The translations under genes and the position numbers were made by a program. A stretch of 64,000 nucleotides of DNA, taken from Candidatus Microgenomates bacterium. GTDB lineage: Bacteria > Patescibacteria > JACPGU01. Positions 43,916 to 51,583 of this stretch are shown piece by piece. Numbering within the stretch: the first letter of the stretch is position 1; each line of letters begins with the position of its first letter. Under the pieces are notes generated by a model that saw nothing but the letters and a program-made list of their open reading frames with translations, searched no databases and had not been told where the DNA came from. Where the stretch lies: contig JACPGU010000002.1 in NCBI GenBank assembly GCA_016188915.1, positions 62,001-126,000 of the forward strand, in the 5' to 3' direction.

Positions 43916-45526
43916 TTAGCAATTGGAGAGGTCGCATAGTGGCCTAGTGCGCCGCCTTGGAAAGGCGGTATATCCGCAAGGGTATCGGGAGTTCGAATCT
44001 CCCCCTCTCCGTTTATAGGGATAGATGTGCCTTTTCTGTATTATCAGGAAGGGTTTTTTTAGTATAATATCGAGTTTTTTGTTAGTCAAAGTGAAGTTCG
44101 AACCGATTGTTTTCAGGATTTGCTTTTTCGTCTCCATATTTCCAGTTTCAAACTTTATTTTGGTGTAATAAGAGAAATTAAACAGTTCCTCTACTAGTTC
44201 GAGCTGACAGTATTCTTTGTCCCTCCATTTGTTCTCTAGTGTTGTTATTTCTTGTTCTTCCTGTATTGTTTCTTTGGAGAATTTTTCACAATCCTCTGAA
44301 GTGAAAAATCCATTATCTTCCAATATCTGTCTTTTCAGATTATCCATTTTCTTTTTATTGCTTTGCCTGCGTTGCTGAAGACCTTTCAATATCTCGGTCT
44401 GAGTTTTTATCTCCTGATTGTTATGCTCTCTTGCATATTTCAAGACCCATTCCTTGAATTTATCAGAGATAGTTATACTATTTATGGTTTCTAGTAATTG
44501 CCTGTCGAGCTCTTTAGCTACTATGTATGGTTGGGAGCACTTTATCGCTTTGTTCTTTCTTGTGCAACGGTAGTAGGTGTAGTATGGGGTTTTAATGCGA
44601 GTTGCGTGGCGGTTCCTGTGTTCCTCTGCTGTTATCGAGCAACCACATTCGCCACATTGTATTAGGCCAGTGAAATCAAAGTCGTGCTTTTGTTTTCTTG
44701 GCTTACCCTTACTTCCTAGGGCATCCTGAATGTAATCAAACTCCTCTGGCGTTATCAGGGATATATGATGGCCTTGCTTAATGCTTCCTCTGTGCTTAAT
44801 CATTCCGTAGTAGAACGGGTCGGTCAAAATCCTATAAAATGTGCTCCTAGACATTGGGCCACCACCCATTTTTTTAGTTCTTGGAGTTCGGTAGCCATAC
44901 TCATTGTTTAGTGTTTCCAGAGCCTGTCTAACTTCGTATTTGTCATACAGGATTAGCTCTAACGACTTTCTTATTAGGTTAAATCTCTCAGGGTCGGGGA
45001 TGGATTCACTCAATCCCTCTCCCCTAGAACCATCGTTAATATATCCTGCTGGTGCAGAGCCAGGCCTTAACCCTCTCTCGAACTTCTGCCTATACCCCCT
45101 CAGGATATCCTCACTTTTATTGTCGTTTTCTAACTTTGCCTGATTGCAAATCATACTAAAAAGAAATTTATCATTGGGGGTATTTTTGAATACTTGGTTT
45201 GGTGTTCTAATTTCAGCTATTTTACCCGAATCCATCAGGTATACCAACATCCCAGTGTCGACAGAATTTCTCGATAACCTGTTTGCATTCCAAGTAAGAA
45301 TACCGTTAGCTTTATTATGTTCGAATCCCTTAATCATATCATTGAACACTGGTCTGCCAGGCTTCTTGGCGGTGTGAGATTCCTGTAATGTATCGCAAAT
45401 ATGTAAACCAATCTTTTTTGACAATACACTTAACTCCGCTATTTGTGACTCAATAGAAGCAGCCTGCTTCTCTTCTTGCTCTGACGATTTTCTTGCGTAT
45501 AGAATATAATTTATTTTTTCTTCCAT
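43916..45526 (-). CDS. Large serine recombinase reading through tRNA-Ser antisense
   Basis: The 536-residue large serine integrase has an N-terminal resolvase domain with YILYARKSSEQEEKQAASIESQ (catalytic Ser) and the LTWNANRLSRN arginine motif. A recombinase domain follows, then a zinc ribbon (CGECGCSITAEEH ... YYRCTRKNKAIKCSQ) and a long coiled coil (about 365-450). Residues from about 506 to the end (RRGGDSNSRYPCGY...) are the antisense of tRNA-Ser(GGA), so the final 31 residues and the stop codon come from host DNA at the integration site. It probably integrates the element at this tRNA. A small conserved ORF and an attenuator leader lie upstream. Confidence 0.9.
   Translation of the reverse strand: MEEKINYILYARKSSEQEEKQAASIESQIAELSVLSKKIGLHICDTLQESHTAKKPGRPVFNDMIKGFEHNKANGILTWNANRLSRNSVDTGMLVYLMDSGKIAEIRTPNQVFKNTPNDKFLFSMICNQAKLENDNKSEDILRGYRQKFERGLRPGSAPAGYINDGSRGEGLSESIPDPERFNLIRKSLELILYDKYEVRQALETLNNEYGYRTPRTKKMGGGPMSRSTFYRILTDPFYYGMIKHRGSIKQGHHISLITPEEFDYIQDALGSKGKPRKQKHDFDFTGLIQCGECGCSITAEEHRNRHATRIKTPYYTYYRCTRKNKAIKCSQPYIVAKELDRQLLETINSITISDKFKEWVLKYAREHNNQEIKTQTEILKGLQQRRQSNKKKMDNLKRQILEDNGFFTSEDCEKFSKETIQEEQEITTLENKWRDKEYCQLELVEELFNFSYYTKIKFETGNMETKKQILKTIGSNFTLTNKKLDIILKKPFLIIQKRHIYPYKRRGGDSNSRYPCGYTAFPRRRTRPLCDLSNC
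43925..44011 (+). tRNA. tRNA-Ser (anticodon GGA), integration target
   Basis: The acceptor GGAGAGG pairs with CCTCTCC. The anticodon stem CCGCC/GGCGG encloses TTGGAAA, giving GGA. A long variable arm (TATATCCGCAAGGGTATC region) is typical of class II tRNA-Ser. CCA is not encoded. The recombinase frame runs antisense across the entire gene, and the accessory region begins at its 3' end. Confidence 0.96.
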
Positions 45527-45585
45527 ATACTTGTTGTTTATTTATATTATAGTTATTTTCCAAACAAAATAAAAGAGTTTTTGGC

Positions 45586-45816
45586 TTAATCAAGCGTAGT
45601 TTTTCGATGCTGTTCTCGGAATCTACTTTCTGACTTTATACTGCTTCCTATACCAACAACTGCTTTCGGCAAGCAATCGACCTCTTGTGGAGCGACTAAC
45701 TGAAATATCTCTATCAGTTCTGCTCCTTTGCCCATAGCTTCACTGTCGGGGATAGTCTCTCCGAACTCTTCTTCCCAAATATCTTGTAATGCTCTTATGG
45801 ACTCGTCTGACAACAT
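45586..45816 (-). CDS. Small conserved protein upstream of recombinase (76 aa)
   Basis: The N-terminal half MLSDESIRALQDIWEEEFGETI, then DSEAMGKGAELIEIFQLV, has the look of a short helical domain that I associate with CPR mobile loci next to serine recombinases. The pattern ExFGExIxDxEAxxxGxxLIxxF supports real coding. The C-terminal 30 residues are less ordered. It may regulate or assist the recombinase, by position only. The gene sits just downstream of a terminator/antiterminator leader and 59 bp before the recombinase. Confidence 0.65.
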   Translation of the reverse strand: MLSDESIRALQDIWEEEFGETIPDSEAMGKGAELIEIFQLVAPQEVDCLPKAVVGIGSSIKSESRFREQHRKTTLD

Positions 45817-45857
45817 TTCACTCTTCTTTCTCGTAATTTCTTACGGTTCTTTATAAT

Positions 45858-45950
45858 AAAAAAATCTGGGTCAGTGCGGTGAACCCAGATTCTTTTAACT
45901 AAACTCAATTTAATTTAATTAAATTCAGTAAACATAAGTCCGCACTGACC
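45858..45950 (-). promoter_or_regulatory. Attenuator: terminator and competing antiterminator with mini-ORF
   Basis: On the minus strand AATCTGGGT pairs with ACCCAGATT (45863-45891) and is followed by seven T, a complete intrinsic terminator. Upstream, GGTCAGTGCGG (45940-45950) is perfectly complementary to CCGCACTGACC (45869-45879), which lies in the terminator loop and overlaps its second arm by three bases. The two pairings exclude each other. Between them is a six-codon ORF, M-F-T-E-F-N-stop, from 45935. This has the layout of transcription attenuation controlling the 76-aa protein and the recombinase. Confidence 0.65.
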
Positions 45951-46122
45951 TTGACTCTTAAAGTGTTAAGTTGCAGGCGGTAATAAAAAACCGTCCTGCT
46001 GATATCAAAAAAGCTTTCATCACGTGAGCAATATATGCTTCTTTGATTTTGGCAGAACGGCATTATAGCCAGTTCTTATAATGTCTTGTATTTTTGTTTA
46101 ACTTTGCCTAGTTGTTAATTCT

Positions 46123-46150
46123 ATTTTAACTCTCTGGGATAAAGCGTCAA
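46123..46150 (-). promoter_or_regulatory. Promoter for the recombinase leader transcript
   Basis: Minus-strand TTGACG (46145-46150) and TAAAAT (46123-46128) have a 16-bp spacer. The transcript would carry about 250 nt of leader before the terminator. The leader also holds a hairpin, GCAGG...CCTGC (about 45974-46000). A second -10 (TATAAT, 46062-46067) may start a shorter leader. Confidence 0.6.
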
Positions 46151-46239
46151 TAGCTTTTTTGGCTTATCTATGTGATAGTTTGGTAGAGTATTGAAGACTA
46201 GTCAAAATATCTGTGGAAAACTATAATGCGTTGACCTTA

Positions 46240-47535
46240 TTATATTCGTCGTTCTATAAATTTATCTTGAAACTTTTCAATAGTCTGGAACGACACTTCG
46301 TTGAAGTTAAATATCTTGAAAAGCTTTATGCATAAATCATTTGCTGTTTCTTTCCATAAAGACTTTAGTTTTACCGATGACACTCTTTCGTCCAAAGATA
46401 CTACGGATTCACGACAAATATACCAATCGTAAAGCAAAATATTAAAGTCGTAGGATTTTAGCTTTCTATCTTCAGCACCGTAAAGTTTTATACCAATATC
46501 AATATCGCCATCGTAGTTTAGCTCATCTACATAAAACTGTTTAGAGAATAAGAGAAATTCTGTTATTGAGTATATGGCTCCTATATAGCTTAATGCTTTG
46601 CCTGTGTCGGTTTCGTCCTGTTTTGCACCGTCTTCTCTTAGAGTGATTTTGTAAACAAAAAGACCGCTCTGGAAAAGACGGAAAGCTTCATAATGCTTTG
46701 GTTCAAATTTTGTCCACGACTGAACACCTTTTGAAAAGTTAGCAAAATCGTTTTTATCAAGATGTGGAAAATCCCACCCCCTCAATTGAACTCTCTGGTT
46801 CTCAACTGCTTGTTTTACTTTGGTTATATCTGGAATTAAGTCTTTTTTATATTCGGTTGGTTTTACCACTATTTCCCAATATCCATATTTTTTTAACTCT
46901 TCTCCTATTTTTTTCTCGATATAGTCACTGGCTTCGACCAACTCATCCTTGTAATCGTCATTTTCTTCTGTATTGCTGGGTCTTCCACTAAACAGTCGTC
47001 CAATCTGATTCAATAGAAAATCTCCTTTCTTGGTCATTGCCCTACCAAGTAATTCTCGCATTTCCGTTGAAGATGGTATGGCTTCGCTCGATCCCTTTTC
47101 CGTTCTAATATAAATGCCCCCATCTTTTAGTATCGGTTGCTGTTTTGTATTCTGATTACTCCTCTTGCATATTATTGGTTCTTCATCGAATTCGGGTACT
47201 TCTATTATGACAAGGTTCTTTCCTTTATAAATAGGTCGTTGAACATAAACTGTAAATTTAGGGTCTGTATAACTATGCAATTTATTATTAAAGGAAGTCT
47301 GGTCAAAGGACGCGAGATTCTCATCGGATAAACCCTCTACTGTGCCGTCATCCTTTATGCCAATAAAAATTCTCCCACCGTTTTTAGTGTTTGCCATCGC
47401 CAATATGTCTTTTATGACACCGAGATGACAATCTTTATCAGTGTTGCAATTAAAATCTTCCTTAAAGTCGACATTGGCTGTCTCTGCTCTCGATTTAAAT
47501 ATTTGCTCTAGCTCTTCTTCTGGGTATTGCGACAT
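46240..47535 (-). CDS. AlbA_2/Schlafen-domain ATP-binding protein
   Basis: Residues about 5-165 form the AlbA_2 (divergent AAA_4, Schlafen) domain: VDFKEDFNC at the start, MANTKNGGRIFIGIKDDGTVEGL, and the paired acid residues near GGIYIRTEKGSSEAIPSS. The rest (170-431) is helical with no family I can name. Schlafen-type bacterial proteins act in regulation and in some anti-phage or toxin-like systems; the role here is inferred from that. The gene is transcribed alone between two terminators. Confidence 0.75.
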   Translation of the reverse strand: MSQYPEEELEQIFKSRAETANVDFKEDFNCNTDKDCHLGVIKDILAMANTKNGGRIFIGIKDDGTVEGLSDENLASFDQTSFNNKLHSYTDPKFTVYVQRPIYKGKNLVIIEVPEFDEEPIICKRSNQNTKQQPILKDGGIYIRTEKGSSEAIPSSTEMRELLGRAMTKKGDFLLNQIGRLFSGRPSNTEENDDYKDELVEASDYIEKKIGEELKKYGYWEIVVKPTEYKKDLIPDITKVKQAVENQRVQLRGWDFPHLDKNDFANFSKGVQSWTKFEPKHYEAFRLFQSGLFVYKITLREDGAKQDETDTGKALSYIGAIYSITEFLLFSKQFYVDELNYDGDIDIGIKLYGAEDRKLKSYDFNILLYDWYICRESVVSLDERVSSVKLKSLWKETANDLCIKLFKIFNFNEVSFQTIEKFQDKFIERRI

Positions 47536-47569
47536 AAAGTTTCATTAATATCTCTATTTATTATAACAC

Positions 47570-47598
47570 AAAAAAACAGGATTTGCCCTGTTATTTTT
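47570..47598. terminator. Bidirectional terminator between AlbA_2 gene and 262-aa gene
   Basis: AACAGG and CCTGTT around GATTTGC-like loop bases are flanked by A7 and T5 tracts. A TATAAT box for the AlbA_2 gene follows immediately on the minus strand. Confidence 0.7.
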
Positions 47599-47695
47599 GT
47601 CCGAAAAAGAGTTGTTTAATGGACAGATGTTTTACTTTTACCTGTAAGGTTGAATAGCCACTATTTTCGATAGGGTTTTTTGGACAGGCGATATT

Positions 47696-48484
47696 TCATT
47701 TAATATCTATGTCGTCCATATCAATATCCATAAGCTCTCTAAATTTTTCGGCTATGCTTTTCCATTTACCTGCCGTTGGTTCGGAAATATCTATTACTAA
47801 CTCGCCATTAAGGTTTTTCTTTATATACTTATGTTTCTTGATTTTCTCATAAAAAATTACTTCCATAAATTCATTTAGTAAGCTAAGTGTCGTCTTGATA
47901 GCCATAAACACCCCATAATGATATTTCTCGTGTTCTTTTTTGTAACCACCACCAATCCAAAGTGTAGGATTTGTCTGGTCGAGATTTCCCTTGGGGGCAG
48001 TATGTAAGAGGCTTATATGCGAAATATAGTTGCTTAGTACTCCATACTCCTGCCCAGCCAATGGAATAGCTTTGGTGGCAATTGAGATAGCCTTTGTAGA
48101 GTCATACTTATTCGATTTTAACTGTATCAGTTTGTCGGGGTTAGAATGTATATCAAAAGCAGAAGCCACTGTTTCTACTACCATTCTTAAGATTGTCTGT
48201 GGCTCCAAGATATGTCCTCTTCTAAAGATTTCTATTGCAGATATTATTGACCCAAGCCCATTCCATAAAAAAATAGCGGATTGAAAATCTGCATCAGATA
48301 GAGCATTCTCTCCTTCAGAATCAATAAGACCGATAAGGGTTTCTAATGACTCGGCTATTTCTTCTGCGAGACCATAGAATATCTCGTCATAATTACTATC
48401 AAAATCTTGGGCGACAAGGTCGCTTTTTGACTTTATATGTCCCAAAACGGTTTCTGTTGTAATTGGTTGCCTAACCGTATCCAT
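47696..48484 (-). CDS. DUF5677-like helical protein of unknown function (262 aa)
   Basis: The all-helical protein contains a LxxRMVVETVASAFDIHSN segment and a central HISLLHTAPKGN segment. This resembles DUF5677-type proteins, which are often coded with mobile or defence genes; similarity is at the level of pattern, not proven. No transmembrane helix or catalytic signature is seen. It lies 25 bp downstream of the small resolvase and is probably co-transcribed with it. Confidence 0.6.
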   Translation of the reverse strand: MDTVRQPITTETVLGHIKSKSDLVAQDFDSNYDEIFYGLAEEIAESLETLIGLIDSEGENALSDADFQSAIFLWNGLGSIISAIEIFRRGHILEPQTILRMVVETVASAFDIHSNPDKLIQLKSNKYDSTKAISIATKAIPLAGQEYGVLSNYISHISLLHTAPKGNLDQTNPTLWIGGGYKKEHEKYHYGVFMAIKTTLSLLNEFMEVIFYEKIKKHKYIKKNLNGELVIDISEPTAGKWKSIAEKFRELMDIDMDDIDIK

Positions 48485-48509
48485 AGTAACATTATACTAT
48501 TTTTATAGA

Positions 48510-49091
48510 CTATTTGAAACTAGAAATCGCATTTTGTACTGTCGATTTTGAGATGTTTACCATACTTGCTATTCTCCTAACAGACAACCCTTGCTGTCTT
48601 AATTCACTTATCCGAACAATATCAATCTCTGATGCTGGTCTGCCTATTTTCTTTCCTTTTGCTCTTGCCTTTGCCATTCCTGCCCTCACCCTCTCTTGGA
48701 TTATTGACCTCTCAAATTCTGCGAAAGCAGATATCATTGTGAACATTACCTTCCCTGTCGGTGTCGATGTGTCTATCGCCTCTTGATAGCTCACAAAGTC
48801 TATTCCTAGCGAATTAAAGGTATCCAGAGAGGTTATGAGTTGCTTTGTGCTTCTACTGAACCTATCAAAGCGAAATACCACCACACAATCAAATTTTCTC
48901 TTGTGAGCGTCATTTAATAGCTCCGTAAGGGCCGGTCTGTTTTCTTTGCTTCCGCTATCCGTATCAGTGTAGCTTCTGAATACCTCCCAGCCTCTATTTT
49001 TCACATACTCTTGTAATGGTATCAGTTGGGTATCGAGGTCTTGGTTCTTATCTGTGGTACTTATACGAGCGTAGATTGCAATTTTTTTCAT
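48510..49091 (-). CDS. Small serine recombinase (resolvase/invertase family)
   Basis: The 193-residue protein has the full resolvase catalytic domain: IAIYARISTTDKNQDLDTQ with catalytic Ser in RIST, VVFRFDRFSRSTKQL, and SAFAEFERSIIQERVRAGMAKARAKGKKIGRP. A C-terminal Hin-type helix-turn-helix (GLSVRRIASMVNISKSTVQNAI) follows. It would bind short inverted sites and invert or resolve DNA. A terminator-bearing leader with a 21-codon ORF lies between its promoter and start. It is a different subfamily from the large recombinase at 43916. Confidence 0.95.
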   Translation of the reverse strand: MKKIAIYARISTTDKNQDLDTQLIPLQEYVKNRGWEVFRSYTDTDSGSKENRPALTELLNDAHKRKFDCVVVFRFDRFSRSTKQLITSLDTFNSLGIDFVSYQEAIDTSTPTGKVMFTMISAFAEFERSIIQERVRAGMAKARAKGKKIGRPASEIDIVRISELRQQGLSVRRIASMVNISKSTVQNAISSFK

Positions 49092-49128
49092 ATCTTGTGG
49101 TTAGTTATATTGCTATTGGCACAAAACA

Positions 49129-49208
49129 AAAGCCTCGCATTTCTACGAGGCTTTATTGTTGAGTAATTTCTCTTTTCTATTTTTCGGTTTTTTCTTTTCG
49201 CTCCCCAT
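49129..49208 (-). promoter_or_regulatory. Attenuator leader with 21-codon peptide ending in terminator loop
   Basis: AAAGCCTCG and CGAGGCTTT (49129-49154) form an intrinsic terminator on the minus strand, placed after the promoter and before the resolvase start. A small ORF from ATG 49208 (begins MGSEKKKPKNRKEK) has 21 codons, and its TAG stop (49143-49145) falls exactly in the loop. A ribosome stopping there would block the hairpin, a classical attenuation layout. No clear Shine-Dalgarno precedes the peptide. It could also simply be the terminator of the yidD operon. Confidence 0.5.
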
Positions 49209-49231
49209 AACCAAAATTATTGTATAGATTT

Positions 49232-49259
49232 AGTATAGAATATGAACTATCTGTGTCAA
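49232..49259 (-). promoter_or_regulatory. Promoter of resolvase leader
   Basis: Minus-strand TTGACA (49254-49259) and TATACT (49232-49237) have a 16-bp spacer; the -35 is perfect. Confidence 0.75.
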
Positions 49260-49289
49260 TAGTTATTGTCTATATGAGGCCAAATATCA

Positions 49290-49505
49290 CTATGGGTAAT
49301 CTATACAGCTCTCGAAATTGTCTGGGCGACATCGGTTAATACGATTGAGGGCTTTTCTTGTCCCCATTGTCACTCCATACTTCTCAATAGCCAATATGGC
49401 ATAATCGGAACAAGTTGGATAAAAACGGCACTGTATCCTGCGTCTCAAAAGTGGCGAAATTGTCTTCTGGTAGACAACTATTAAGAATATAACTAATTTT
49501 GACAT
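49290..49505 (-). CDS. yidD: YidD family membrane protein insertion factor
   Basis: The 71-residue protein carries the family pattern: VYQKTISPLL, CRFYPTCSDYAILAIEKYG and a terminal basic/Cys part NRINRCRP. YidD assists YidC-dependent insertion and is normally coded in the rpmH-rnpA-yidD-yidC cluster. Here it is next to a Cys-rich zinc-ribbon protein and a resolvase in the accessory region, which is an unusual location. It starts a few bases after the zinc-ribbon stop. Confidence 0.9.
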   Translation of the reverse strand: MSKLVIFLIVVYQKTISPLLRRRIQCRFYPTCSDYAILAIEKYGVTMGTRKALNRINRCRPDNFESCIDYP

Positions 49506-49506
49506 C

Positions 49507-49764
49507 CTATAGTTCGTGTGTTATTTCTTCTTTTTTTATAGCTCGAGAACCACATTTTGGGCACTTGCCAAGGTCTAGTGGCTTTTTGTCTGGGATAAAT
49601 GCAGCGGGGCCACAACCAGAACAGCACGATGCAGATTTGCCACAATTCTCCATCGATTCGCCACACGACTGTGCCGCTTCCTGCTTACCATAGAACCAGA
49701 TATTCCCACAAGCACTACAGCTACATTTTGTTTCCTTTATGATTTTGGGCTTTGTTTTTTCCAT
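49507..49764 (-). CDS. Cys-rich zinc-ribbon protein (85 aa)
   Basis: Three Cys pairs suit zinc ribbons: CSCSACG near residue 15, CCSGCG near 47 and CPKCGSRA near 67. Additional single Cys lie in QSCGESMENCGKSASCC. It is probably cytoplasmic and may bind nucleic acid or protein. No enzyme motif is seen. It is co-transcribed with yidD (stop and start 2 bp apart). Confidence 0.75.
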   Translation of the reverse strand: MEKTKPKIIKETKCSCSACGNIWFYGKQEAAQSCGESMENCGKSASCCSGCGPAAFIPDKKPLDLGKCPKCGSRAIKKEEITHEL

Positions 49765-49808
49765 ATTTCGTATTTAGTTAATAATATGACAGTTGGGCTA
49801 TTATTATC

Positions 49809-51359
49809 CTATTTGCAGGGTTCGTGTAGGGTTCTACTGGGATATGCTTTCTGTACAGCTTCTAAACTCGGAAAAGATTGTAGATATTTTGTAGAGAGAT
49901 TCTTATAGGCCGAGTCTGTATCGCAATAATAAAGATATGCTGTGCCATAAGAGCTCGCATAATAAGTGTGTCCAGATGTGGTTTGCGGGGCAGGGACTGG
50001 AGTGGGCGTTACTGGTGCTGGCACAGGGCTAGTTGGTGCTGGTGTGGTGGTAGTTGGTGACGAACTTGTTGTATTGCCGCTACAGGTAGTCGAGCTCCAT
50101 AATCCCTTCTGCCCACTTCTCGCTTGTTTCTCTGCTTCTTTGAACTCGGCTTGGTATTTATATGGGATATCGTATGTATATTCGTGAGCATACCCATCAC
50201 CAATCATTTGCTTGTTAAAAAATGTGCCATTTTCAAGATAAACATAACGCAATAGCCGACCATATTTGTCCCTATCCCCTTGAGTCGCATCAGATTCAAG
50301 CTTAACTTTCTTCCCCGAAAGCAATGCCTTCGCTCTATTGGAAGCCTCAACACCAAAACACTGAACTGGTTTTCGAGGGTCAACAGTTTCAGGAGTATCT
50401 ACACCTATTAGACGAATCGTTTCTGTCTTTCCGCTAACACTGGCCTTAAAAGTATCGCCATCCGTTACGGAAACAACGCCATAATACTGTGTAGTGGTCT
50501 GGGTGGGCGTTGTCTGGTTGCTCTGGGTGTTTGAACCAGAAGATGACTGACTAGCGTCCGTTTTGTTGTCTTCCCCTGTTGTTTGGGATTCTTGATTTGC
50601 CTCCTCCTTCTTTGGTGGAGTATAGGTTATTTTTATATCCTTTCTGTCGCTTTGATTCCCTGCTTCATCTATAGCTATAAGATAAAAATTGTTCTCTCCT
50701 TCATTCAGGCTGACTGAATCAACGGTAATTTCTTCGCTGGATTCTCGTACCTCTTTAATTTTTTTGTTGTCTGAACCAAAAAGTTCTATTCTTGCGTTTT
50801 TCTCTGTTTTTCCTTTTATATCTGTCTTGTCTTTGTCGCTAGTAATCTCTGTATTTTCAAGTTCTATGTTTGGCTTTTGTGTATCAAGAATAATTTTTTT
50901 AGTAGCACTTTTATTTGTACTGCCATTACTGTCTGTTGTGCTTACATAAACTGTGTTTTCACCTTCATTGAGCGTAAACTCTCCAAAAATGAACTTTCCG
51001 TTGGAATCGGCAATCACTTCTTGGATTTCTTGATTATTTATCATAAGTTTCGCTTTTGTCCCGCTTTCAATATGGTAGCCAGAGACAACAACCGCCTTTT
51101 GATTAGTCGGACTTTTTATTTCATCTAAAAAAGGTTGTCCTTTTGCCGACAAGGACATTATCAGAATCAAAAACACCACAACAACTATGGTGGCAATGAT
51201 TTTATAGACTCGTCCCCATTTGGTCTTCGCCCAAATAGTCCAGACAGCAATAAAGGGTAATAAGAGAATGATAACTGGTAGTAAAACGATGATGGCTACA
51301 ATGCCCCACCATTTTGCATACCATCCTCTTTTTTTGGTTTTTACTTCGGTGTTTTCCAT
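49809..51359 (-). CDS. Secreted/anchored thermonuclease-type nuclease with Ig-like domains
   Basis: A cytoplasmic N terminus is followed by two membrane helices (about 15-40 and 50-70). Ig-like repeats follow (SPTNQKAVVVSGYHIESGTKAKLMIN, ... YHIxxG, NEGENTVYVSTTDSNG), then a Ser/Thr/Gln linker. The SNase domain (about 290-425) has TDGDTFKA, IRLIGVDTPE, DATQGDRDKYGRLLRYVY and GYAHEYTY. The C-terminal cysteine-containing segment (YYCDTDSAYKN...PCK) looks like an excalibur-type calcium-binding end. It would degrade DNA or RNA outside the membrane, perhaps for nucleotide salvage. The upstream region holds a large structured leader. Confidence 0.87.
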   Translation of the reverse strand: MENTEVKTKKRGWYAKWWGIVAIIVLLPVIILLLPFIAVWTIWAKTKWGRVYKIIATIVVVVFLILIMSLSAKGQPFLDEIKSPTNQKAVVVSGYHIESGTKAKLMINNQEIQEVIADSNGKFIFGEFTLNEGENTVYVSTTDSNGSTNKSATKKIILDTQKPNIELENTEITSDKDKTDIKGKTEKNARIELFGSDNKKIKEVRESSEEITVDSVSLNEGENNFYLIAIDEAGNQSDRKDIKITYTPPKKEEANQESQTTGEDNKTDASQSSSGSNTQSNQTTPTQTTTQYYGVVSVTDGDTFKASVSGKTETIRLIGVDTPETVDPRKPVQCFGVEASNRAKALLSGKKVKLESDATQGDRDKYGRLLRYVYLENGTFFNKQMIGDGYAHEYTYDIPYKYQAEFKEAEKQARSGQKGLWSSTTCSGNTTSSSPTTTTPAPTSPVPAPVTPTPVPAPQTTSGHTYYASSYGTAYLYYCDTDSAYKNLSTKYLQSFPSLEAVQKAYPSRTLHEPCK

Positions 51360-51382
51360 ATCGTTTGGTTATTTATAAACAC

Positions 51383-51535
51383 AAAAAAGGTCACCTGAAC
51401 TAGCGGTGTAACCTTGCGGACACACCCGCTATCCTTTCGGATAGTGACCTCAACGACGAAGTACCAGTCAGATGACCGTTCTTGTCGTTGAGGATTTCAT
51501 AACCATACCTCAAATTACTTCGAGGGTTAGGTTAA
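51383..51535 (-). promoter_or_regulatory. Large structured leader upstream of the nuclease gene, candidate riboswitch/attenuator
   Basis: On the minus strand, in order: hairpin TAACC-CTC...GAG-GGTTA; a 10-bp stem CCTCAACGAC (51484-51493) with GTCGTTGAGG (51448-51457); then a branched structure closed by AGGTCAC (51444-51450) and GTGACCT (51388-51394) and followed by six T. The branched part has two inner hairpins with GNRA loops, TATCC-GAAA-GGATA and one capped by GCAA. Stem 2 and the terminator stem share three bases, so they compete. A ten-codon ORF (MKSSTTRTVI, from 51500) runs through stem 2. No known riboswitch class was recognised. Confidence 0.6.
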
Positions 51536-51583
51536 TACTCTAAATTGTAAATATACTCTATCATAAAAATCTACCAGAGTAAA

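Noticed and set aside
43916..44011. Recombinase C-terminal residues as a conserved protein domain
   Set aside because: The residues are fully explained as antisense translation of tRNA-Ser.
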